A stretch of DNA of 64,000 nucleotides from Nocardiopsis alborubida (lineage in GTDB: Bacteria > Actinomycetota > Actinomycetes > Streptosporangiales > Streptosporangiaceae). The stretch is from the NCBI RefSeq assembly GCF_012396365.1, contig NZ_JAAXPG010000035.1, forward strand, positions 1-64,000, read 5' to 3'. The notes under the pieces are model-generated. The model saw nothing but the letters and a program-made list of their open reading frames with translations, was not told the DNA's origin and made no database searches. The translations under genes were made by a program, and so were the position numbers. This document shows, piece after piece, positions 17,524-25,340 of this stretch. The stretch's first letter is position 1, and every line of letters starts with the position of its first letter.

Positions 17524-20500
17524 TCAGAGGGGCGCGACACCGCGATCCCATTCAGCCCGCCACTTGCGGCGTAGGTCGTCGACGTACTTGTCCAGGACGA
17601 GGTCGGCGAACGGGTTGAGCACGTAGCGGACCTGGTCGTTGGAGCCGTCAGGAGTGCCGGGGTCGACGGCGACCAGGGCGAGCCGGTAGTTGGGCTCAGC
17701 GTTCTTCGCGTAGCCGACCTCGCTCGTGGTGACGGTGAAGTTGTCAGCACCCAGGACCCGGCCCTTGACCTCGATGAAGACCAGGTGGCCGTCGGGTTTG
17801 CGGGAGCGGATGTCGAAGCCCTTGTTGGAGTGCTCCATCTCCTCGGGTACCCGGCCGAGCCAACGCTCGGCGGCAAGGACAGCGTCGACGGCGCGGCGCT
17901 CGGTGATGGTGGTGTCAAGGGCATAGCTGTCAGGGCTCGGCTGCTCCTCCGGGGTGGCCGGAACAACCGTGGCGGGGAGGACAAGCGCGGCACTGACGAT
18001 CTTCGGAGGACGTACGTGGACCTGGGCCTCAAGGTCGAGGTCAGCCTGCCGACGTTCGAGACGGGTTTCCAGAGAACGGGCGCGCTCGCGGGCGGTGGCT
18101 GGCGAGATACGGACCCTCTTACCAGCTGTCTGGGCTTCGGTGAGCTTGATCGCCTCACCATCCCAGTAGTTCATCTGGGCCTTCAGGCGCTGGCGTACGA
18201 GTTTGCGGGTACGTTCGACGGCTGGTGACAGCCGTGCCGTGACGTCCGCGCGGTGTTCGGGCAGGCCGTGTCGGACCGCCCAGGACAAAGCGGTTTCTTC
18301 CACGCCGTCAGCGAGCCAGGGCGAGGACAGCTCGGAGCTGATGGCGTCGGTCAATACGGCGTGCTGCTCGGGGTTCAGTTCTGTGGGCGCGGTGAAGTCG
18401 AGGTACGGGGCGGGGCCTGCTGGCTGGGCGGTACCGTCGGGAAGGACGGACACGTACTGGAACTTCTTGCTGATCGTGGTTCCGTGTCCGTCGGTGAGCT
18501 CCTCCAGGAGCGAGATCACGAGCCTGGGTGAGGTGATGGCCCGGTCCAGGAAGGCCGCCCCGCGGGTGAGGGTGCCGCCGTACCTTTTGAGGATTTCGCT
18601 GATGATCGCTTCCATCAGCGGATGGCCCGGAGCGATCAGTTCGGCGTCCGGACGGCCAGACACCGTGACGGCGGAGGGCTCGAACGTGATGCGGGTGTAG
18701 CGTCGGCTGATGGTGCGGCGTCCCTCGCGCAGGGCGGCGGGCACGTTGGTCAGCTCGAAGCGGTCCTTCTCCCGTTTGGCCGCGCGTCCCCCAAGATCAC
18801 GCAGGGACTCCATGACGAAGGCCGACACGAAGTGCGGCTGCATGCGCCGGGCTCGGGCCTCGTCCATCTGAAGGCGCAGTTCAGCGAGCTCGTCCACACT
18901 GATCTCGGGAGTGGCCAGGGCGTGTTCCTGGAGGAGTTCTTGTAGGCCCTCGGCCACGGACTCGTCGATGACCTGGTCCAACTGGGCGCGGATTTCGGGT
19001 TGCTCGCCATAGCGGATGGCACGCATGAGCAGGTCACGCAGCGGCTCGTCCGAGAAGGCGTTCTCGCCCAGGACGTTGAAGACCTTGCCGCCGTAGGCGC
19101 GCCGCTGCTCCTCGATCTTTGTGAGAAGGCGCTGGAAGACCTGCCCCTCCCGGGTCTGGGAGGCCACGAGATTCCACAGCCGGCAGACCTCGCGCTGGCC
19201 GATGCGGTGGATGCGTCCGAAACGCTGCTCGATTCTGTTGGGATTCCAGGGGAGGTCGTAATTGACCATGAGATGCGCGGCCTGGAGGTTCAGGCCTTCG
19301 CCAGCGGCGTCAGTGGCAATCAGGACGTGGCAGCGAGGGTCGTTGGTGAACTTGGCGCGGATCTCCCGGCGTGTTTGGCGGGCGGTGCCACCGTGGATGG
19401 TGACGATGGCGTCCGTGTCTCCGCCGAGCAGGGTGGTGATCCGGTCGGTGAGGTACCTGAGGGTGTCGCGGTGCTCGGTGAAGATGATGATCTTGTGCGG
19501 TCGGTGGTGAGAACTGGCCAGGCCTTCGTCGCGGGCCTTCATGACCAGGGAACGTAGTTCCTGCCACTTGCGGTCATCACCTGAGTCGCGGACCTGATAA
19601 GCGGTCTCCTCCAGACGGGTGAGGGCCGCGAGTTCGGCGTCCAGCTCAGCGGCGGTGCGGGCGGCGGTGGCGACGTCCAGGACCTCGCTCTCCACCTGTT
19701 CGCGCTGGGCGGCGTCCAGTTCGTCGGAGTCGTAGTCGCTCAGATCGAACGGCAGTGCCTCCGTCGTGTCGTGGAAGGTGCCGGTCAGTATCTGTTCCCG
19801 GTGGGTCCGCAGACGGGCGGCGCGGCGGCGGATCGACTGGTAGATCGCCTCGGGACTGGATGCCAGGCGACGCTGCATGACGGTGAGAGCGAAGCCTACG
19901 GTGCGTCGCTTGCCGTCGGCCTGCTCCGCTCGGTTCATCTCCGTTCGGACGTACTCGGTGACCTCTTCGTACAGGCGCATCTCCAGCGCGGAGAGGGTGT
20001 ACTCGACGGTTTCGGCCACCCTCTCGGGGAACAGCGGCTTGCCCTCGAAGGTAAGCAGGTCCTCCTTGATCATCCGGCGCATCAGGCCGGTGGTGTCAGT
20101 GGAGTGCACGCCCTGGCGATACTGGCCAGCGAACCTGTCGGGGTCCAGGAGGGCGAGGAAGGACTGGTAGTTGGCCTCCGACCCCGAATGCGGGGTCGCG
20201 GTCATCAACAGCAGATGGCGGGTGATACTGCCCAGCAGCTGGCCCAGTTCGTAACGACGGGTGCGCTTGAGCTCGTTGCCGAACCACGAGGCACTCATGC
20301 GGTGGGCCTCGTCCACGACGATGAGGTCCCACTCCGTGTTGGCGAGCATGGCCTGCCACTCTTCGTTGCGGGCCAACTGGTCCATGCGCGCGATCAGCAT
20401 CGGGTTGGACCGGAACGGATCGCCGTCCCGGTCGGCTGCCGCCAGGTCGCGGGTCAGGATCGTCGTCTCGATGCCGAACTTCTCCAGGAGCTCGGCCTGC

Positions 20501-20994
20501 CACTGTTCGACCAGCCCACCGGGGGCGACGATCAGGCATCGCTGCACGTCTCCGCGTAGCAGCAGCTCCTTGAGATAGAGGCCCGCCATGATCGTCTTAC
20601 CGGCACCCGGATCATCCGCGAGTAGGAAGCGCAGGGAGCCGGGTTGGGTGAGCAAGGTGCCGTACACGGCGCGGATCTGATGGGGCAGAGGGTCGATGTC
20701 GCTGGTTTCCACCGCCAACATCGGGTCCGACAGCCCCGCGTGCCGCATGCGTAGTGCCTCTGCGGCAAGCCGGAACTGCTTGGGGTCGGCGTCGAACGAC
20801 CATCGCGACTTCGGGGCCTCGGGGCGGAGCGCGGCGATGTCGTCGGGGAAAAGCACCTGATCCGTCAGGTGTCCACTATCGTCACGGACCGTGACCTGTA
20901 GGGCGTCACCGATGGGTGTGGCGGCCACGACCGTTGCCGTTCCCAGGACCAGACCAGTGAGCCGAACTCCCGGCTGAATCTCATCGGCGAGCAT
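17524..20994 (-). CDS. SNF2-family helicase with C-terminal DUF3883 domain (DrmD-like)
   Basis: A 1156-residue DEAD/SNF2 translocase. Walker A LADDPGAGKTIMAGL is at about 125-139, DEAH in VVDEAHRMSA at about 227-236, and motif III is LMTATPHSG. The second lobe has HGGTARQTRREIRAKF, TDAAGEGLNLQ and the arginine-finger segment WNPNRIEQRFGRIHRIGQ. Near residues 1030-1130 a DUF3883 domain carries NKGFDIRSR and FIEVKGR, a PD-(D/E)xK-like D...ExK arrangement, so this subunit may hold nuclease activity or a degenerate version of it. ATG 20994 has GGAAGGA upstream. It is the first gene of a three-gene operon with DUF1156 and DUF499. Class 1 DISARM uses a related SNF2 helicase (DrmD), but the DISARM genes drmA, drmB and drmC are absent here. 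Confidence 0.9.
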   Translation of the reverse strand: MLADEIQPGVRLTGLVLGTATVVAATPIGDALQVTVRDDSGHLTDQVLFPDDIAALRPEAPKSRWSFDADPKQFRLAAEALRMRHAGLSDPMLAVETSDIDPLPHQIRAVYGTLLTQPGSLRFLLADDPGAGKTIMAGLYLKELLLRGDVQRCLIVAPGGLVEQWQAELLEKFGIETTILTRDLAAADRDGDPFRSNPMLIARMDQLARNEEWQAMLANTEWDLIVVDEAHRMSASWFGNELKRTRRYELGQLLGSITRHLLLMTATPHSGSEANYQSFLALLDPDRFAGQYRQGVHSTDTTGLMRRMIKEDLLTFEGKPLFPERVAETVEYTLSALEMRLYEEVTEYVRTEMNRAEQADGKRRTVGFALTVMQRRLASSPEAIYQSIRRRAARLRTHREQILTGTFHDTTEALPFDLSDYDSDELDAAQREQVESEVLDVATAARTAAELDAELAALTRLEETAYQVRDSGDDRKWQELRSLVMKARDEGLASSHHRPHKIIIFTEHRDTLRYLTDRITTLLGGDTDAIVTIHGGTARQTRREIRAKFTNDPRCHVLIATDAAGEGLNLQAAHLMVNYDLPWNPNRIEQRFGRIHRIGQREVCRLWNLVASQTREGQVFQRLLTKIEEQRRAYGGKVFNVLGENAFSDEPLRDLLMRAIRYGEQPEIRAQLDQVIDESVAEGLQELLQEHALATPEISVDELAELRLQMDEARARRMQPHFVSAFVMESLRDLGGRAAKREKDRFELTNVPAALREGRRTISRRYTRITFEPSAVTVSGRPDAELIAPGHPLMEAIISEILKRYGGTLTRGAAFLDRAITSPRLVISLLEELTDGHGTTISKKFQYVSVLPDGTAQPAGPAPYLDFTAPTELNPEQHAVLTDAISSELSSPWLADGVEETALSWAVRHGLPEHRADVTARLSPAVERTRKLVRQRLKAQMNYWDGEAIKLTEAQTAGKRVRISPATARERARSLETRLERRQADLDLEAQVHVRPPKIVSAALVLPATVVPATPEEQPSPDSYALDTTITERRAVDAVLAAERWLGRVPEEMEHSNKGFDIRSRKPDGHLVFIEVKGRVLGADNFTVTTSEVGYAKNAEPNYRLALVAVDPGTPDGSNDQVRYVLNPFADLVLDKYVDDLRRKWRAEWDRGVAPL

Positions 20995-21408
20995 AGGATC
21001 CTTCCATGACCGAGCGTTGGCAGAGCTCGGAGCAGGTCTTTGCCTAAAGGAATTTCACTGTATCCGGTCGGTCCGACGATCGGACACCGCTGTTGTGAAC
21101 CAGAAGCCCGTGAGCAGGAGCATGTTCCACATTCGAGGGGATCTCCAATCTTTGTGTCTGATTAGTTCGAGAGTCTGCTTCACTGAGCGCTTCGTATGAT
21201 CAGCACTCCGTTATTGCACTATCCAGAGAATCCTCGGTTCAGAGTTCGGATGAGGATCAGACGAACTGGGTGATGGAGACGGCCGGGATGGGCTGTGCTC
21301 ACAGGCTGCGATGGTGAGCGCACGGTGCTCGAGGAGCCGATGCGGCTACGGCCCCTCCACACATAGGGCCGCTGCTTCGAGCAGTGTCCCTCGAGGACCG
21401 GATCGCGG
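20995..21408. other. Gene-free stretch between two defence operons
   Basis: About 410 bases, less GC-rich in its left half than its surroundings. No convincing gene on either strand. The left end must contain the promoter of the helicase operon. The right end holds a nested inverted repeat: TGCTCGA at 21326-21332 with TCGAGCA at 21377-21383, enclosing CGGCCC at 21349-21354 with GGGCCG at 21366-21371. This may end the mcrBC transcript. Confidence 0.45.
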
Positions 21409-22608
21409 TCAGCTCCGCACGGCCTCGGCGATGGTGTCGATCTGGGACAGCAGGGCCTCCGGATCGGTATCCAGATCGAGGACGTGCTGGTGCACGGTGA
21501 CGCCCGGATCGCCGTGCAGGCGGTGCCGTTGCGCTGTTGTCCCCGGGCCCGCCGCGTAGACCAGGTGTCCCTCAGCGAGACCGAGCCGGGTGCAGTACGC
21601 CAGCATCTGGTACAGGTCGTCCGTGTGGCCGCCCTGGTCCCTGGCCCGCTTGTACTTGACGTCCACCACACCGGTCGGACCGGCGGCGCCCGGCGGCTCG
21701 TAGACGAGGTCGGGGCGCAGTTGCGCGGTGTGCGCGTGGTCCAGATGGAAGCGCCTGTCCTGGAGCAGGCACCTGCCGCCTCTGCCGCGCAGGGCGTCGG
21801 CGAGGGCACGGGTCACGAAGTCCTCGAACACCTGCCACATGCGCAGAACCAGACCCTCGGCGCGCAGGGATCGATCCCCGGCGAACTCGTAGGAGCCTGA
21901 CCTCAGGACGAGTTCCGCCAGTCGGAGCGGGTTCTGGAAGCGCGTGTTCAGCCGACTGGGCTGCCAGGCGGGCAACTCTCGGCCGGGCGGCAGAGGTTCC
22001 ACCCCCTCCAGGCGGACGAGGACCCGTCGCAGGAGGGCGCGTGTAGCGGCCTTAGTTCCCGTGGTGCGAAGGAGCTTGCGCGCGGCGGTGAGTAGGATCC
22101 GGTTCTCGGCGATGTCCGTGGTGTGGTCGTCGTAGCGGATCTCCGCGGGCAGGAGCATCCCGAAGCGGCGGCGGGCCTGCTCGGTGGTCCGCAGGCGGCC
22201 ACGGAGGACCGGCGCCGACTCCTCGACGGTGCGATAGCCCTGGAGAATCCCCTGTCCAAGAGCGCGTTCGCACATGCGGGCGAAGGCATGGGCGATGACG
22301 GGAAGAAGGTCGTCGTTCTCATGGACGTCCACCGACTCCTGGTGCCAGCGCATGCTTCCCTGCGCGTAGCCGAGGAGGAAGAACAGACGTCGGACGGGGA
22401 GCTTGGGCGTGATGACCAGGTCGATCGCCTCCCCGCGGGAGGTGAGCCGCACGGACCCGACCATCTCGCGGTCGGCGTTGACACACCAGTGTCCGGTGGG
22501 CTCCGGTGTCACCGTGACCAGTTTCGAGGCGGTGAGGAGGGCGGCCTGCGCAGCGGTGAGCCGGACGCCCCGCTGTGGCTTGTGCTCGGTCAGTCGAACG
22601 ACCGTCAC
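21409..22608 (-). CDS. mcrC: McrC family nuclease subunit
   Basis: A 399-residue McrC-type protein. The N-terminal half carries the family pattern (RLTSRGEAIDLVITPKLPVR; RRLFFLLGYAQGSMRW; ESAPVLRGRLRTTEQ). The C-terminal PD-(D/E)xK nuclease core shows RPDLVYEP then VDVKYKRARDQGGHTDDLYQ, with the D and DxK residues and a Q-helix intact. McrC proteins cut DNA when bound to the McrB GTPase ring, usually at modified cytosines. The start GTG 22608 overlaps the mcrB stop in a GTGA, so translation is coupled. The gene itself is intact, but its partner mcrB is interrupted upstream. Confidence 0.9.
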   Translation of the reverse strand: MTVVRLTEHKPQRGVRLTAAQAALLTASKLVTVTPEPTGHWCVNADREMVGSVRLTSRGEAIDLVITPKLPVRRLFFLLGYAQGSMRWHQESVDVHENDDLLPVIAHAFARMCERALGQGILQGYRTVEESAPVLRGRLRTTEQARRRFGMLLPAEIRYDDHTTDIAENRILLTAARKLLRTTGTKAATRALLRRVLVRLEGVEPLPPGRELPAWQPSRLNTRFQNPLRLAELVLRSGSYEFAGDRSLRAEGLVLRMWQVFEDFVTRALADALRGRGGRCLLQDRRFHLDHAHTAQLRPDLVYEPPGAAGPTGVVDVKYKRARDQGGHTDDLYQMLAYCTRLGLAEGHLVYAAGPGTTAQRHRLHGDPGVTVHQHVLDLDTDPEALLSQIDTIAEAVRS

Positions 22609-24166
22609 GATTGCTCATCCAGTTGCAGGGCCTTGCACAGGGACACGAGTCCGTACCTGGCCTCCACGTCCGTTCCGTCGCCGTAGTGGTGCTCCTCGAG
22701 GAGGGGAAGGATCTGGTGGCGCCACACGCGCTCCAGGCCGGTGGGGGAGGAGTGGATCGACGTTCGCATCAGGTACGACGGGCCGATGCGGAAGTCACGG
22801 TCGTCGATCCGGTCGTTGAGTGCGTCCAGCAGGAGCGCCGGAGTCTCCGGCAGGTCGTGGTGTTCGAGCCATTTCCGCAGCACCGAGGACACGGGTGCCG
22901 AGCTCGGGCGCAGCTCGGTGAACCAGAAGCGTCGGCGCATCGCGGTGTCGACGAGGGCGATCGAACGGTCCGCGGTGTTCATGGTGCCGATGATGATCAG
23001 GTTCCGCGGAAGGTCGAACCCGGCGTCTCCCTCGGACCCGTAGAGCAGCCGGACGGACCTGTTCCGGTACTCCAGCAGGAAGTAGAGCTCTCCGAAGACC
23101 TTGGCGAGGTTGCCCCGGTTGATCTCGTCGATGATCAGGACGAACGGCTCCGCCGGGTGTTTGCGTGCGGCGCTGGCGAGCGTGCGCAGAGGGCCGGGGG
23201 TGAGGGTGAAACCCGCGGACCGTTCGGCGTCACCGGGGTGGGGCCGGTACCCCTCGAAGAAGTCCTCGTAGGAGTAGGACGGGTGGAACTGCACGAGCTG
23301 GCAGTTCTCCGGCCGGTCCCCGGTCAGGTGTCGGGCCAGTTCCTGGGCCAGGTGGGTCTTCCCGGTGCCAGGGGGCCCGTAGAGGACCAGTTGGGGCTTG
23401 TCGCGGAGCAGGTCGACGCACTCCGCGAGCCACGCCCTGTCCGTGAAGACGCTCCGCGCGAACTCCTCGGTGGGCTCGGGCAGGGCGAACTCCCGCTGCT
23501 TCTGCGGACGCTGCCGGAAGCCGCCGATCAAGGCCTCCATCTCCTCACGGAAACCGGTGAGTTCGAGCAGGTCGCTGTTGGGCGTGCCGACCCGGGAGGC
23601 GAGTTCGGCCGACAGGTCCTCGAACAGATCGAGCGGCGAGGAGCGGGTGTGCCACACGACCCTGCGGACCAGCCTGTGCGGAGCCGAGGGGCGTCGGTGT
23701 CCAGCTCCTCGCCGTCCACCACGCCGACGTGGACCTGCCGGCCGACGTTGGTGAGGACGAGGTCCCCGACCCGCAACTTGGAGACGAAGCTGTGCAGCGC
23801 GAAGACGAGGCGTTCGCGCTCCTCGGCCGACCAGTGCTGGTGGAGGCGTTCGACGGTGTCGCGGACCATGGCCTCGCCCACGCCCGCGCGCAGCGCGTCG
23901 GCTCCGTTCGCGGTCAGGGAGCACACGCCCCGCTCCACCCAGGACGTGTGGACGGAGCCGTCCCCACCCGGGTCCGTGCCGCGGACCAGCCAGGCGCGGG
24001 CAGGGGGTGAGGCCTCGTCAGCGGCCGTGTCATCGGTGGAGACCTGTTCGGTGAGCTCGGCCCAGGACAGGCGGTGGCTGCCCAGGGTCCAGCCGTTGGG
24101 GCCGAGGATGCCGTCGGCGTCCAGCAGCGCGTTCGCCGCCGCCTGTTCCTCGTCCGTGAGGTGGGC
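22605..24166 (-). pseudogene. mcrB: McrB GTPase gene, interrupted by a frameshift and preceded by an in-frame stop
   Basis: The AAA+ GTPase half is complete from about 23680 to 22605. It has Walker A LVLYGPPGTGKTHLAQEL, a FHPSYSYEDFFEGYRP loop, Walker B FVLIIDEINRGN, and the McrB GTP signature GTMNTADRSIALVD. Upstream the natural frame holds an EVE/PUA-like sensor segment (ARAWLVRGTDPGG; SWVERGVCSL; KLRVGDLVLTNVGRQVHVGV). Joining the two requires one extra base at the G-run 23688-23691 (a C-run on the coding strand). The sensor segment is also in frame with the wHTH gene at 24167-24691, separated only by the TGA at 24167-24169, and no good start codon lies between; GTG 23938 would cut the sensor domain. 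The ancestral gene probably encoded a wHTH-sensor-GTPase protein of about 700 residues. Real inactivation, recoding or assembly error are all possible. Confidence 0.75.
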
Positions 24167-24691
24167 TCACTCCGGTGTCCGGCCCTCCTCGTCCAGGACG
24201 CGGTGCCAGCCCTCGGTGCGTGCCGCCGACAGGTGCTGCATCAGCGCCACGGGATCCAGACCGCTCACCTCGGCGAGGTCCTTCAGGCCGACCCAGCGTC
24301 CCTCCGGGAGCGACTGGAGGACGTTGCCGGCCAGGTCGTAGCTGTCCTTGGCCCGTTTCCACTCGTGGTAGCGGAGCTTGATGAGGGGTTTGAGGTTGGC
24401 GTTCTCATCGAGTTCGGCCAGGGTGTGGCGTCCGGCCCCCGTCAGTTCCCAGGTCCCGTCGCCGTCCTTGCGCATCCATCCGGCCTTGACCGCCTCCGTG
24501 GCCATCCAGCTCATGTGGGTGAACGGGGTCGTCTTTCCTGATACGGCTTTGCGCCAGGCCTCCTCCAACCCGGGGTTCGCGCCCAGGACGAGGTTCCAGA
24601 GAGTGTTCTTGTGCAGGCCCCCGGGGTGCTGGTCCAGTACCTCGAAGAGGGTGCGGGTGATCCTGGCACTGAGTTCGCTGCGGGATGCCAC
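24167..24691 (-). CDS. Winged-helix (Mrr-N-like) protein, probable N-terminal part of the McrB protein
   Basis: A 174-residue protein resembling the DNA-binding N domains of Mrr-type restriction proteins. A first wHTH is seen around LFEVLDQHPGGLHKNTLW and EAVKAGWMRKDGDGTWELT, with the closing TGAGRHTLAELDE. A second helical domain follows, with GLKDLAEVSGLDPVALMQHL. Mrr-like proteins recognise modified DNA. The sequence stays in phase with the following McrB sensor segment beyond the stop, so this may be the detached head of one large protein. As it stands it could still be made as a separate DNA-binding subunit. Start ATG 24691 precedes this reading without rivals. Confidence 0.7.
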   Translation of the reverse strand: MASRSELSARITRTLFEVLDQHPGGLHKNTLWNLVLGANPGLEEAWRKAVSGKTTPFTHMSWMATEAVKAGWMRKDGDGTWELTGAGRHTLAELDENANLKPLIKLRYHEWKRAKDSYDLAGNVLQSLPEGRWVGLKDLAEVSGLDPVALMQHLSAARTEGWHRVLDEEGRTPE

Positions 24692-24801
24692 GAAGGCTGC
24701 CTTCCGGGACGCGTGGGTCGGGGGAGAAGTGATGAGCGTACTGGCAGGACCGCCCCGCTGTATGTCCTTTTAGTCCTTTTTAGGGCTTTCGTGTATGGAG
24801 T

Positions 24802-24879
24802 GGCCGGAAGCGGCCAGAGACGGAAAACCTCGAACGTGCAAGGGCTCCGGTTGGTACAACCTGCGTGGCGGAGTGTCAG
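24802..24879 (+). repeat. Left copy of an imperfect 78-bp direct repeat
   Basis: Positions 24802-24879 align without gaps to 29226-29303, with about 59 of 78 bases identical by hand count. Conserved blocks are GGCCGGAAGCGG, CAGAGACGG and GCGTGGCG-AGTGTCAG. The two copies flank the EACC1-caspase pair. This copy lies 41 bases upstream of the EACC1 start, so it may contain promoter or operator elements. Confidence 0.6.
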
Positions 24880-24920
24880 CGGGCCGCGACCGAGCGGCCC
24901 CCTCCCGCCGAGGGGAGTGT

Positions 24921-25340
24921 GTGCGGGTGCCTCTTACGGATGGCCTGGTGGCCAGGATCGACTTCCAGGACGATGTCACCGAGGAGGAGGCGGACCGGCA
25001 CACCCGTGACCTGGTTCTCCTGCTCGAGGACTTGGACGTCGACGAGGTCCGCGCCGCGGAAGGGGACACGGTCCCCGGCACCCGGTCGGCCGACCCCGCG
25101 ACCCTGGCCGGTGCCGTACTGGTCACCGGGATGCTGCTCAAACCCGTGCTCACCGCGCTCGTCTCCCTCGCCGGAACGTGGCTCGAACAGAGCGGTCAGA
25201 AGGCGGTGACGGTCGAGGTCGAGGGGGCCAAGGTCACCGTGCAGGGGCCGGTCTCGCCCGGGGACGTGGAGACCTACGTCCGGGCCCTGCGTGCGGGCCC
25301 CGGGTCCGCGGCCCCCGGACCGGAGGGTGCCGACGCCTGA
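24921..25340 (+). CDS. EACC1 (effector-associated constant component 1) protein
   Basis: A 139-residue protein matching the EACC1 pattern: an N-terminal acidic part (RIDFQDDVTEEEADRHTRDL), a charged linker, then a hydrophobic helix (LAGAVLVTGMLLKPVLTAL) followed by SLAGTWLEQSGQKAVTVEVE. EACC1 was predicted from comparative genomics as a constant adaptor beside variable effectors such as caspases in actinomycete conflict systems. GTG 24921 is preferred: AGGGGAG lies just upstream and it begins at the conserved part, while the in-frame extension from 24795 reads as non-coding. The stop overlaps the next start in TGATG, so the effector is translationally coupled. The hydrophobic segment may anchor to membrane or to a partner. 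Confidence 0.8.
   Translation: MRVPLTDGLVARIDFQDDVTEEEADRHTRDLVLLLEDLDVDEVRAAEGDTVPGTRSADPATLAGAVLVTGMLLKPVLTALVSLAGTWLEQSGQKAVTVEVEGAKVTVQGPVSPGDVETYVRALRAGPGSAAPGPEGADA

Noticed and set aside
11179..20994. Calling the trio canonical BREX or DISARM
   Set aside because: BREX hallmark genes pglZ and brxL and DISARM hallmark genes drmA and drmB are absent. Only the helicase and general logic are shared.
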